From Streptomyces sp. DvalAA-43 (GTDB lineage: Bacteria > Actinomycetota > Actinomycetes > Streptomycetales > Streptomycetaceae), in the NCBI RefSeq assembly GCF_900091725.1, contig NZ_FMBW01000090.1:1-60293 (forward strand): a stretch of DNA of 60,293 nucleotides, given 5' to 3'. The translations under genes were made by a program, and so were the position numbers. Under the pieces are notes generated by a model, which did no database searches, was not told the origin of the DNA, and saw nothing but the letters and a program-made list of their open reading frames with translations. This document shows, in pieces, positions 33,749 to 42,491 of the stretch; position 1 is the stretch's first letter; each line of letters opens with the position of its first letter.

Positions 33749-34600
33749 TCACCCGCCCGCGAGATCCTGAATGCTGATGTTGTCGTGCTGCACGATCCGC
33801 GTCGGGACGTCTCCGTTCCCGATGCGCTGGGAGGGCCGGTAGAGGCCCCACTTGATGTAGCCGAAATTCGTGGGGTTCACGGGGTGGAAGGTCTGCACGT
33901 TCTCGTATGTCTTCCGCAGGGTGAAGCCCGGTTCGCCGGGCATGCGGGTGGAGATCCGGTAGTAGCCGGTCTTGTCGTCCGTCCAGCGGACGTCCACCCG
34001 GAACGTCATCCACCGGTCGATGTACGGCCGGAAGTCGTCGACCACTTCGGCCTGCAGGTCGAGCGCGGGTGACCGGAAGGCGATGCTGTTGCGCTTGGTC
34101 ATCAGGTAGAAGGACGGCCGGTTCCCGCCGGCGTGCTTTCCCTGGAAGATGATGTCGCCGCTCTCCGTGTCCCCGGGTTCGTAGGTCTTCCAGTCCTTCA
34201 GGAGGACGCTGAATTCGTACCGGCGTGCGTCGCCCACATGGAAGATCCCCCCGGGGATGTCGTTGGTGGCGCTCTCGCTGCGCGGGGCTCCGTCCGACTC
34301 GTAGCCGGAGTCCCCGAGCGTCACCTTGTGCGTGATGGCGTAGTCGTCGCCGGACCTGACGACGGACGAGGCGTCGTGCGCGGTGGCGTGCGTCGTCGTC
34401 AGGCCGGGGATTCCCGAGTCGAGGCTGCCGTCCTTGTAGTCGATGTCGAGCAGTGCGGGGCGCGCGCTGCTCCGGGGCTGCTGCGCCGTGGACCGGTCCG
34501 GCCGGTCCTGACCCGCGTCGGCGGCGTTCAGGCCGACCACGCCGAGCGCCCCCGCCAGTGCCAGGGCGGCCGAGGCCCGCGCCACTGTCTTCCTGTGCAT
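33749..34600 (-). CDS. Secreted polysaccharide lyase-like protein (heparin lyase I / Polysacc_lyase fold)
   Basis: 283 aa. Sec signal peptide MHRKTVARASAALALAGALG with a likely ADA-G cleavage near residue 28. The mature part is a jelly-roll type: RRYEFSVLLKDWKTYEP, GDIIFQGKHAGGNRPSFYLMTKRN, DRWMTFRVDVRWTDDKTGYYRI and NFGYIKWGLYRPS. The YIKWGLYR strand is the pattern of alginate- and heparin-lyase-like families (polysaccharide lyases), which cleave uronate polymers by beta elimination. Substrate not predictable. Followed upstream by a secreted propeller gene 41 bp away, so the two are probably co-expressed. Confidence 0.75.
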   Translation of the reverse strand: MHRKTVARASAALALAGALGVVGLNAADAGQDRPDRSTAQQPRSSARPALLDIDYKDGSLDSGIPGLTTTHATAHDASSVVRSGDDYAITHKVTLGDSGYESDGAPRSESATNDIPGGIFHVGDARRYEFSVLLKDWKTYEPGDTESGDIIFQGKHAGGNRPSFYLMTKRNSIAFRSPALDLQAEVVDDFRPYIDRWMTFRVDVRWTDDKTGYYRISTRMPGEPGFTLRKTYENVQTFHPVNPTNFGYIKWGLYRPSQRIGNGDVPTRIVQHDNISIQDLAGG

Positions 34601-34641
34601 TCCGTGTCCCTTCCCGGTCTCGTCCGCCACCGGCCGTACGG

Positions 34642-36648
34642 TCAACGGCCCGGCCTGTCGGTGATCCGGATCAGATTGCGGCCGCGCATGGTGTAGAGAT
34701 GGCCGGCCTCGTCGTTGGTGAGGTGGGAGCCGCTGTACCAGCTGCCGTCGACGGCGGGGACGACGGTGCTGACGGCGAAGGTGCGGGGGTCGAAGCGGAA
34801 CACGGTCGTGTCGGAGACCCCGTACACCACACCGCGGTTGGTCACCAGGGCGGCGAAGCCGTTGCAGACCTCCCTGATGTCCGCCCGGTGCACAAGGGTG
34901 CGTCGGCGGAGGTCGATGACGAAGAGGCCGCCCTTGCGTGACAGGCCGTAGAGGTGTCGGCCCCTGACCGCCAGGGCCGCGGTGCCCGCCGTCTGCCGCG
35001 GGTCGATCCGCCAGAGTTCCTTGCCGCGGACGGGGTCGAACGCCACCACGGTGCTGCGCGGCCCGGTGGCGAGGGTGTTGTCACCGCCGAGGTAGGCCAC
35101 GCCGTCCTGGCTCGCGACACCGCGCACGCACTGCATCGCGTCGACCGGATCGACGAAACACCGGGACCGCCCCGTCCTCGGGTGGTACGTCCACAGCGAA
35201 CCGCCGCCCTCTGTGTCGGACTGCACACCGACGAGCACGAGGCCGTTCTTCCGGTCCAGGGCGACGTCCAGGGGCCGGTTCTGCTCGTGAGGGAAGTCGG
35301 CCACCTGGTGCATCCGCCGGTCGTGACGGGGGTCGTGGCGCCAGATGCCCTCCGAGTTGTACTGGCCGGTGTACAGGGCTCCGCCGTGGACGACCATGTC
35401 CTTGGCCTCGCCGGGCGCGCGCAGGTTGACGACCTCACCGGAGCGCAGTGAGTGACGGGCGAGGGTGCCCGTCCCGCCGACGTACACATGGCCGTCGCCC
35501 GCGGCGAGGCCCATGGCGGTCTGCGGCGTCCGGGGGGCGCCCGCTTCCGCGAGGTCGATGACCGCCGAGGTACGGGCCGCCGGGTCGATCTCCGCGACGA
35601 ACCCGAAGGCCGAGGTGACGACGATCTTTCCGTCCCGGCCGTCCACGCCCCAGATCTCGCCCAGGTCCGGTCCGTCGAACTCGACCGGAGCGATGGTGTC
35701 GGTCCGCCTGTCGTAGGCGTGGATGCCGTCCTCACCGGCGAAGTACACCGTGTCGTCGATCTCCGTGAACAACTTGGCGACCGTGCCGGTCGATGTCGCC
35801 ACGGTGTACGAGGAGAGGTCGGCCAGGTCCATGAGGGCGACCTTCGACGGCTCCGTCGACCCGGCGGAACCGACGACGAGCGTGCCGCCCATGACCGCCA
35901 GGTCCCGGACGCTCGGATCCCTCTCCATCTCCCGGGGCACGACCGAGGTGAAGGTCCCGGCGGACCGGTCGTAGGCGTAGAGGGTGGCCCGGCCGGTGTC
36001 GCCGCCACCGTTGAAGGTGGTTCCCGCACCGAGGAACACGGTCGTGCCGGTCGCCGCGACGGCCCGCACGAGAGTGCCCTCGGGGCCCGGGGTGCCCGCG
36101 TCGCGGACCTGGCGGGTCGTGGGGTCCCACTCCCACAGGGCGGGAGCCGTGTCGGCGCCGCCGCCCACGGCGTACAGAACGCCGTCGGGCGCCACGGCGA
36201 GGGCCCGGACGTCACGGTCGCCGATGCGGCCGATCGGCTCGGCGGGGGTGCCCGGCGTGGTCAGGTCCCAGCGGAAGAGGTTGGGCCTGCCCACGTCCGC
36301 CTTCTGCAGGACACCTGCGTACAGGTACCGGCCGGCCGGGTCGGCCGCCAGGGCCTGGACGGAGTGGCCGTTGGTGAGATCGGTCCCGGCCACCACGGAG
36401 CGGGTCGGCAGGTGGAGGGCGATGACGCGCACGGGGTCGATGTTCCGTGAGCCGATGTACACGGTGTCACCGATCAGCACCGCGCTCATGAGCGAGAACT
36501 GGACCACCGCGGGGCCGAGATCGGTGATCCGGGCCGTGGTCCGGCCGTCGGCCGCGGCCGGCTGTCCCGTGAGGCCGAGCGCTGCGACCAGACCGGCCGC
36601 GCCTCCTGCCTGGAGCATGTGCCGTCGGCTGATGTGGGGGTGGGACAT
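34642..36648 (-). CDS. Secreted beta-propeller protein (Tat signal)
   Basis: 668 aa. The N-terminus SRRHMLQAGGAAGLVAALGL is a Tat signal with cleavage near residue 33. The rest is a series of PQQ/WD-like propeller strands (for example GVLYAVGGGADTAPALWEWDP; HVYVGGTGTLARHSL; LYGLSRKGGLFVIDL), perhaps two propellers. No PQQ-dehydrogenase catalytic motif is seen, so it may bind carbohydrate or act as a scaffold or lyase; propeller lyases do exist. ATG at 36648 has GGAGGAAG directly upstream, ideal spacing. Part of the lyase/ABC locus. Confidence 0.75.
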   Translation of the reverse strand: MSHPHISRRHMLQAGGAAGLVAALGLTGQPAAADGRTTARITDLGPAVVQFSLMSAVLIGDTVYIGSRNIDPVRVIALHLPTRSVVAGTDLTNGHSVQALAADPAGRYLYAGVLQKADVGRPNLFRWDLTTPGTPAEPIGRIGDRDVRALAVAPDGVLYAVGGGADTAPALWEWDPTTRQVRDAGTPGPEGTLVRAVAATGTTVFLGAGTTFNGGGDTGRATLYAYDRSAGTFTSVVPREMERDPSVRDLAVMGGTLVVGSAGSTEPSKVALMDLADLSSYTVATSTGTVAKLFTEIDDTVYFAGEDGIHAYDRRTDTIAPVEFDGPDLGEIWGVDGRDGKIVVTSAFGFVAEIDPAARTSAVIDLAEAGAPRTPQTAMGLAAGDGHVYVGGTGTLARHSLRSGEVVNLRAPGEAKDMVVHGGALYTGQYNSEGIWRHDPRHDRRMHQVADFPHEQNRPLDVALDRKNGLVLVGVQSDTEGGGSLWTYHPRTGRSRCFVDPVDAMQCVRGVASQDGVAYLGGDNTLATGPRSTVVAFDPVRGKELWRIDPRQTAGTAALAVRGRHLYGLSRKGGLFVIDLRRRTLVHRADIREVCNGFAALVTNRGVVYGVSDTTVFRFDPRTFAVSTVVPAVDGSWYSGSHLTNDEAGHLYTMRGRNLIRITDRPGR

Positions 36649-36836
36649 GACTTCCTCCGGTGTTCTGCGGAGTGCGTGGCGGGGATGCCGCCCGTCCCGG
36701 TGGGCGGACGGCGGCTGGTGCACCGGGTGTTGCCGGGGACCGGTGCGGGTTCGCGCGCGGGCCGGGTGCTGCCGAGGATGTGGAGGGCCGCGCGGCAGGA
36801 CGGTGCCCCGCGCGGCGGCGCCGGTGCCCTCGGCGG

Positions 36837-37856
36837 TCACGCCTGTGTCACCAGGGATTGCGCGGTCACCGGGGAGAGGGGCGGCAGGCCCGCGGCGTAG
36901 CGTTCGAGTTCGGTGAGGACCGCGGCGGTCATGGTCCTGGTCTCCGAACCGAGCGAACCGGCGATGTGCGGCGTGAGGACGACGTTCGGCAGGTCGTACA
37001 GGGGGCTGGTGGCCGGCAGCGGTTCGGGCTCGGTCACGTCGAGGACGGCGTGCAGGCCCTCGACGCAGGCGGCTTCGAGCGCCGTGTGGTCGATCAGGGA
37101 GCCTCGGGCGGTGTTGACGAGTACCGCGCCGGGCGGCAGCGCGGCCAGTTCCGCGGCTCCGATCATGTGCCGGGTCGCGGGCAGCTCCGGCGCGTGCAGA
37201 CTCAGCACGTCGGCCCGGGGCAACGCCTCCTCCAGCAGGGCAGGTTGGGCCCCCGACGCGGCGATCTCCACCGGGTCGGCGACGGGGTCGACGACCAGCA
37301 CCCGGGCGAGGCCGAGGGCGTGCAGAAGACGGGTGACCCGCCTGCCGATGCGGGAGAAGCCGACCACGACGACCGTACGGTCACGCCCGCTCAGCTCGCC
37401 CCGGCCGTCCCGGTACGTCCAGTCCTCCCTGAACCGCCGTGCGTCCGCCGCGAGGAAGGGCACCTTCTTGAACGCCCACAGCACGGCGGCGAGCGTGTAC
37501 TGGGCGACGGGTTCGGCGTTGGCGTCGGCCGCCGTGGTCACCAGGAGGCCGCGGTCGAACGCGGCGGCCGGTACGTGGCCGCGTACGGATCCCGCCGCGT
37601 GGAGGACGGCGCGCAGCCTGGGAGCTGCCCGTAGCACCGGCTCGTCCAGCACCGGGCAGCCCCACGAGGTGATCAGCACCTCCGTCTCGGCGAGGCGTGC
37701 GAGGACGCGGTCGGAGCCCAGGTCCTCGGCGGCGGGCGGCTCGCCCAGGCCGGCCGCGGCGTGCAGGCGGGCCATCTCCGCCGGGCCGAACTGCGTCTCC
37801 CGGGACCGACGGCTCATCAGCAGGAGCGTCTCGGGTCTGCGTACGGAGGCGGTCAT
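36837..37856 (-). CDS. D-isomer-specific 2-hydroxyacid dehydrogenase
   Basis: 339-aa NAD-dependent dehydrogenase. The nucleotide loop is VVVGFSRIGRRVTRLLHALG, and the catalytic set is Arg in NTARGSLID, Glu in DVTEPEPLP and His in LTPHIAG. Reduces 2-oxoacids or oxidises D-2-hydroxyacids; in this locus a uronate-derived keto acid is plausible. ATG at 37856 overlaps the upstream permease stop (ATGA), so it is the last gene of the binding protein-permease-permease-dehydrogenase operon. A 188-bp gap follows before the propeller gene. Confidence 0.9.
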   Translation of the reverse strand: MTASVRRPETLLLMSRRSRETQFGPAEMARLHAAAGLGEPPAAEDLGSDRVLARLAETEVLITSWGCPVLDEPVLRAAPRLRAVLHAAGSVRGHVPAAAFDRGLLVTTAADANAEPVAQYTLAAVLWAFKKVPFLAADARRFREDWTYRDGRGELSGRDRTVVVVGFSRIGRRVTRLLHALGLARVLVVDPVADPVEIAASGAQPALLEEALPRADVLSLHAPELPATRHMIGAAELAALPPGAVLVNTARGSLIDHTALEAACVEGLHAVLDVTEPEPLPATSPLYDLPNVVLTPHIAGSLGSETRTMTAAVLTELERYAAGLPPLSPVTAQSLVTQA

Positions 37857-38704
37857 TTGACACTCCCGGCGGACAGGCCGCTGCGCCACTGACGCTGCAG
37901 CACGATGAAGGCCACGACCAACGGGACCACGGCGAGCAGGGATCCGGTGATGACCAGGGGGTTGTAGTCGGGGAACTGGGGTGCGCGGGTGCCCCATTGG
38001 TAGATCCCCAGGGTCATGGGGAACAGCTTGGGGTCGGTGAGCATCACCAGCGGCAGGAAGAAGTTGTTCCAGATGCTGACGAACTGGAACAGCAGGATGG
38101 TGACGAATCCGGGCAGCATCACCGGCAGGGCGATCCGCACGAAAGTGCGCAGTTCGCCCGCCCCGTCGAGACGTGAGGCCTCCAGGATCTCGTCGGGTAC
38201 GGACGCCTCGGCGAAGGTCCGTGCGAGGTAGACGCCGAAGGGGTTGGTGAGCAGCGGGATGAACACCGCCCAGAAGGTGTCCACGACGCGCAGTTGTGAA
38301 GCGAGGAGGTACAGCGGCAGGGCGAGGGCGGTGGGAGGAACCAGGACGCCGGCCAGGGTCACCGCGAACAGGGCGCGTCGTCCGGGGAAGTCGAGCTTGG
38401 CGATCGCATAGCCGCAGGCGGTGCAGATCAGCGCGCCGAGGAAGGCACCGGCACCGGCGTAGAGCACGGAGTTGCGGATCCAGTCGAGGAAGACCCCGTC
38501 CTCCCGGGTGAAGAGTTCCCGCAGGTTGTTCCCCAGGTTCCAGTCCGCGAACTCGAAGGCGCTGCTGGTGGAGAAGTCGCCGACGGACTTGGTGGCCGAT
38601 GTCGCCAGCCAGACCAGCGGCAGCACGCTGTAGAGCGCGGCGAGGAGCAGTACACCGTGCACGGCACCCCGCGAGGTCCAGCGGGGCGCGGTGGGCGCTT
38701 TCAT
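37853..38704 (-). CDS. Carbohydrate ABC permease (MalG-like)
   Basis: 283 aa, six helices, beginning AVHGVLLLAALYSVLPLVWLATSATKS. The EAA loop is PDEILEASRLDGAGELRTFVRIALP. MalG/CUT1 type with the long periplasmic loop after helix 1. ATGA overlaps at both ends (upstream permease and downstream dehydrogenase). No ATPase in the operon; energised by a shared ATPase elsewhere, as usual in Streptomyces. Confidence 0.92.
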   Translation of the reverse strand: MKAPTAPRWTSRGAVHGVLLLAALYSVLPLVWLATSATKSVGDFSTSSAFEFADWNLGNNLRELFTREDGVFLDWIRNSVLYAGAGAFLGALICTACGYAIAKLDFPGRRALFAVTLAGVLVPPTALALPLYLLASQLRVVDTFWAVFIPLLTNPFGVYLARTFAEASVPDEILEASRLDGAGELRTFVRIALPVMLPGFVTILLFQFVSIWNNFFLPLVMLTDPKLFPMTLGIYQWGTRAPQFPDYNPLVITGSLLAVVPLVVAFIVLQRQWRSGLSAGSVK

Positions 38705-39645
38705 CGTGACCTCCGGGCGGACAGGCGCATCACCAGCGCGGAGAGCAGGGCCGAGGCGACGGCGAGCAGGATGGACGCGGCGGCGGCACGCCCGTAGTCG
38801 TTGCTGATGAACGCCGCTTCGTAGATGTAGAGGCTGGGGGTCCAGGTGCTGGTCACCGTGCCGGTGAAGGTCCGCAGCACCAGGGGTTCGGTGAAGAGCT
38901 GGAGCGAGCCGATCGTGGTGAACACGAGCGCGACGAAGACCGTCGGCCGGATCATGGGGACCTTGATGGACAGTGCGGTACGGAGGGCACCGGCGCCGTC
39001 GGCGCGTGCGGCTTCGAGCACCTCGCGGGGCACGGTCTGCAGTGCGGTGTAGAAGATGATCATGTTGTAGCCCATCCACTGCCAGGTCGCCATGTTGACG
39101 ATGGAGGGCAGCACGCCGCTGTCGCCGAGCGGGTCGAACGGAAGGATGTCGTTCAGCGGGCCGATGCCCGGACTGTAGAGGTAGCCCCAGATCAGTCCGG
39201 CGATCACCCCGGGCACCGCGTGCGGCAGGAAGACGGCCAGCGACCACATCTGCCGCAGCCGTACGGCGGCGGAGTCGAGGAGCAGCGCGAGGACCAGGGC
39301 GCCCGCGAGCATCACCGGGATGTGGATGAGCGCGTACAGCGCCACATGGGCCACGCTGTCCCGGAACGCGGGGTCGCCGAGGACCGATGTGTAGTTGCCG
39401 AGGCCGGTGAACACCTGGCGGTAGCCGTCGAAGCCGAGCCCCGAGAGCCGGTCGGTGAACAGGCTGAGGAAGAGGGCGTAGCCCATGGGCACGAGCACCG
39501 TGCCCAGCAGCAGGAGCGCGAACGGGGCGGCCAGAGCGATGCCGGACAGCCATCGGCGGCTCGTCCGCCGGGGTGGACCCGCGGGCGCGGCCGTCGGGGA
39601 GGGGGCAGGTGTTGTGGTCGTGGGCGTGGTTGTGGTTGTGGTCAT
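38701..39645 (-). CDS. Carbohydrate ABC permease (MalF-like)
   Basis: 314 aa. The N-terminus is a Thr-rich run (ATG followed by repeated ACC/ACA codons) that is unlikely to be structured. Six helices start at LSGIALAAPFALLLLGTVLVPMGYAL, and the EAA loop is PREVLEAARADGAGALRTALSIKVP. Forms the channel with the MalG-like partner. ATGA overlap with the binding-protein gene upstream and with the second permease downstream. Confidence 0.92.
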   Translation of the reverse strand: MTTTTTTPTTTTPAPSPTAAPAGPPRRTSRRWLSGIALAAPFALLLLGTVLVPMGYALFLSLFTDRLSGLGFDGYRQVFTGLGNYTSVLGDPAFRDSVAHVALYALIHIPVMLAGALVLALLLDSAAVRLRQMWSLAVFLPHAVPGVIAGLIWGYLYSPGIGPLNDILPFDPLGDSGVLPSIVNMATWQWMGYNMIIFYTALQTVPREVLEAARADGAGALRTALSIKVPMIRPTVFVALVFTTIGSLQLFTEPLVLRTFTGTVTSTWTPSLYIYEAAFISNDYGRAAAASILLAVASALLSALVMRLSARRSR

Positions 39646-40997
39646 GCTCGGGCCTCGTTCGTCACGGCCAGGCCACGCGCCCGCATGGTGGCGACGGCGG
39701 ACGACTGGATGCGGTGCATCGCCCTGGGCATCGTGGTCGCCCCGGTGGGGACGGGCCCCAGGGCGTCGGCGGCGGCGGAGAAGACACTGAGCGCGTTGGG
39801 GCCCCAGGTCCACGCGGGTACCCGGGTCGCCGCTTCGTCCAGCACGTCGTGGACCGGGTCGCCGATGAAGTAGGAATCGTCGTACGCCTCGCGGGCGACG
39901 CGCCTGCTGGACCGGTAGGCGGGCGAGGGGAACGTGATCTTCGCCCCGATACGCGGAACGGCGGGATCGGTGCTCAGCCAGCGCAGGAACGTCAGTGCCG
40001 CTCCGGGTACGTCGCACTCGGCCGAGATCCCGAAGGCGGAACCGCCGTGCACGCCGTTGGCCGGTTCGCCGTCCCAGGTGGGCATCGGCGCGACGGCCCA
40101 GCGGCCGGTGTCCTCGGGCAGGGACTTCTTCAGCATCCCCACACTCCAGGTCGCGCCCAGGAGCCCCCAGAGTTCGCCCTTGTGCATGGCGGCGGTCCAG
40201 CTCTGCGTGCCGGTGCCGGCGCTGCCGACGCGGCCGGAACCGATCATGTCCTGCCAGTAGTCGGCGGTACGCAGGGTTCCCGGCCGGTCGATGCCGACCT
40301 GCCAGGAACCGTCCGCGATCCGCCACCACGGGTCCCCGGCCTGCCAGGCCATTCCGGCGAGGAACGCGCCGTCGTTGAGGGGGAAGGTGGTGATCCGCGC
40401 GGCCGGGTCGGCCCGGCGGACGGCCGAGGCGGCGTGCCCGAACTCCTCCCAGGTGCGGGGTGCCCGGATTCCCGCGTCGTCGAAGAGGTCCTTGCGGTAG
40501 AAGAAGGCCATCGGGCAGAAGTCCATCGGCACGGCCCAGGTACGTCCGTCCGGACGGACGCCCTGCCAGGCGGCGGGCAGGAACCCGTCGGCGAGGTCGT
40601 CGAGGTCGTCGGTCAGCTCGCGCAGACCGCCCGTCGTCAGGATCTGCGGCAGGGCCTGGTACTCCACGTGCAGGATGTCGGGGGCGTTGTGCGCGCGGAT
40701 GGCGTTGGTCTGCTGCGCGTAGCCGCCCGAGACTCCGGCGGCGATCACGCTCAGCTCGACATGGACGTCGCGCTGAGCGGAGTTGAACGCGTCGACGTAC
40801 TGGTCCATCCCGGTCAGCCAGGACCACAGGCGTACCCGGGTGGCTCCGGGCGACACGTTCGCACAACCGCCGAGAGCGCCACCGGTGAGCAGTGCGGCGC
40901 CGAGGCCGGTGGAGGTGCGCAGCAGCGACCTCCTCGACCAGTGCGTCCGAGGCCTGCCTTCTCCGTCACCGGCGTCGGGTGGGATGCCGAGCACCAT
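39642..40997 (-). CDS. ABC sugar-binding lipoprotein (CUT1)
   Basis: 451 aa. Twin arginines SRRSLLRTS at 21-29, hydrophobic core, and lipobox ALGGC with Cys45: a Tat-type lipoprotein. The mature domain is of the cluster-B CUT1 type (VRLWSWLTGMDQYVDAFNSAQ; DILHVEYQALPQI; WAVPMDFCPMAFFYRKDLFDDAG). First gene of the operon running to 36837. AAAGGAAA lies just upstream of the ATG at 40997. Substrate unknown; the locus suggests an oligosaccharide from a uronate-containing polymer. Confidence 0.9.
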   Translation of the reverse strand: MVLGIPPDAGDGEGRPRTHWSRRSLLRTSTGLGAALLTGGALGGCANVSPGATRVRLWSWLTGMDQYVDAFNSAQRDVHVELSVIAAGVSGGYAQQTNAIRAHNAPDILHVEYQALPQILTTGGLRELTDDLDDLADGFLPAAWQGVRPDGRTWAVPMDFCPMAFFYRKDLFDDAGIRAPRTWEEFGHAASAVRRADPAARITTFPLNDGAFLAGMAWQAGDPWWRIADGSWQVGIDRPGTLRTADYWQDMIGSGRVGSAGTGTQSWTAAMHKGELWGLLGATWSVGMLKKSLPEDTGRWAVAPMPTWDGEPANGVHGGSAFGISAECDVPGAALTFLRWLSTDPAVPRIGAKITFPSPAYRSSRRVAREAYDDSYFIGDPVHDVLDEAATRVPAWTWGPNALSVFSAAADALGPVPTGATTMPRAMHRIQSSAVATMRARGLAVTNEARA

Positions 40998-41063
40998 GAG
41001 TTTCCTTTCACGCAGCGAGCTGTTCGCACACTCCAGCGCCGCCGGAACCCCTGGTCAACGGAG

Positions 41064-41104
41064 ACGAAAGGAAGCGATCAATATCGATAGAGAACGAAAG
41101 TCAA
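41064..41104 (-). promoter_or_regulatory. Operator/promoter region of the second ABC operon
   Basis: TTGACT (minus strand, 41104-41099) is a -35-like element. ACGAAAG occurs at 41064-41070 and 41094-41100, exactly 30 bp apart, flanking the near-palindrome ATCAATATCGAT (41077-41088). More CGAA-type copies (GAACGAAGCGAAACGATC) occur closer to the divergent regulator, near 41268-41285. Suits binding by the DeoR/LacI hybrid encoded at 41310. The rest of the 312-bp gap shows nothing else. Confidence 0.45.
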
Positions 41105-41309
41105 TGACAGGGCGGAACCCGGCCCGCACGACGCACCGCGCCACCGGAGGGCGACCGACCCGTCCGTCGACCTGCCCGCTGAGCAGCTCCGAGCCTGCGA
41201 CGAGTCGCGGTCTCCGCCTTCCGCACCGCCGGGACGATGCGATAGAACTGCACCGGCGAAGAGAAGCCGAACGAAGCGAAACGATCACCAGAACGGCGGG
41301 GGCGACTGC

Positions 41310-42431
41310 ATGACGCTGGCTTCGGAACGGCAGGAACTCATCCTCGCCGCTGTCCGGGAGCGGGGCACCGTACGCCTGGCCGATCTGGTCGCACGGCTCG
41401 GCGTCACCGCGGTGACCGTCCGGCGGGACGTGACGATCCTGGCCGACCGGGGCCTGGTGCAGCGCGTGCACGGCGGGGTCACCCAGCCCCACCGCGGTCA
41501 TCCGCCCGAGCAGCGGGCCCCGGTGGTCTCCTCCCCCTTCGGCCGACTGCCCGGCCAGGCCCTGGTGGGCATGGTGGTTCCCACGGTCGAGTTCTACTGG
41601 CCGCCCGTCATCCAGGGCGCCCAGTCGGCCGTGGCCGCCGCAGGCGGACGGCTGGCGCTCCGCGGTTCCGCCTATGACGCCGCGGAGGACCGGCGCCAGG
41701 TCTCCGCGCTCCTCGGCCGCGGGGCCCGTACCCTGCTGATCGCCCCCACCACCACCGGAGAGCCGGGCCTGGACCTCCTGCGCTGGCTCGGCGGCCTCAC
41801 CGTCCCGGTCCTGCTGGTCGAGCGCCTGCCACCACCGGCCCTGCCCACACTGCCCCTGGACGCGGTGACCACCGCGCACAGCCTGGGGGCGGGCCTGGCG
41901 GCGCGGCACCTCGTCGCACTCGGCCACCAGCGGATCGCCTTCGTCACCGCCCGGTTCAGCCCCACCACCCGGGCCCTGCTCGAAGGGTGGCGGGAGACCG
42001 TCGCCTCGCTCGGCCTGCCCGGCGGTGAGGACCTCGAATTCGATGTGCCCGCCTACGGCTCCCCCGGCTGGGCCGACGCGTACGACACCGTCCTGCGACG
42101 CTGCCGGGACGCCGGGGCCACCGCCCTGTTCGTGCACTCCGACCGGGAGGCCATCGGCCTGACGGAGCGCGCCCGCGACCGGGGGCTCACCGTCCCCGAC
42201 GACCTGGCCGTCGTCTCGTACGACGACGAGGTCGCCGCGGCGTGCGACCCCCCGCTGACCGCCGTCCGCCCGCCCAAGCACCGGCTCGGCTCGGTCGCCG
42301 CCGAAATGGCCCTGGCACGCATGGCCGACCCCACCGAACGCCCCGTGCACCGCGTGCAGTTGTGGCCGACCCTGGTCGTCCGCGCCTCCTGCGGGGCCGC
42401 CGGGACCACTGCGGCACCGGCCGACTGGTGA
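41310..42431 (+). CDS. Hybrid regulator: DeoR-type helix-turn-helix with LacI-type sugar-binding domain
   Basis: 373 aa. Residues about 5-60 are a DeoR winged helix (RQELILAAVRERGTVRLADLVARLGVTAVTVRRDVTILADRGLVQRVHGGV), but residues about 80-365 are a periplasmic-binding-protein/LacI sensor (GQALVGMVVPTVEFYWPPVIQGAQSAVAAAGGRL; ALGHQRIAFVT; DDLAVVSYDDEVAAACDPPLTAVRPP). No DeoR phosphosugar domain. Divergent from the second ABC operon, so it probably controls that operon with a free sugar as ligand. ATG at 41310. Ends 60 bp before the convergent OsmC gene, which marks the edge of the NRPS cluster. Confidence 0.88.
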   Translation: MTLASERQELILAAVRERGTVRLADLVARLGVTAVTVRRDVTILADRGLVQRVHGGVTQPHRGHPPEQRAPVVSSPFGRLPGQALVGMVVPTVEFYWPPVIQGAQSAVAAAGGRLALRGSAYDAAEDRRQVSALLGRGARTLLIAPTTTGEPGLDLLRWLGGLTVPVLLVERLPPPALPTLPLDAVTTAHSLGAGLAARHLVALGHQRIAFVTARFSPTTRALLEGWRETVASLGLPGGEDLEFDVPAYGSPGWADAYDTVLRRCRDAGATALFVHSDREAIGLTERARDRGLTVPDDLAVVSYDDEVAAACDPPLTAVRPPKHRLGSVAAEMALARMADPTERPVHRVQLWPTLVVRASCGAAGTTAAPADW

Positions 42432-42491
42432 GCCGACGGCCGATCGCCCGCGCCGGGCCACACCACACCGGCCACCGAGAGCTCGGCGGCG

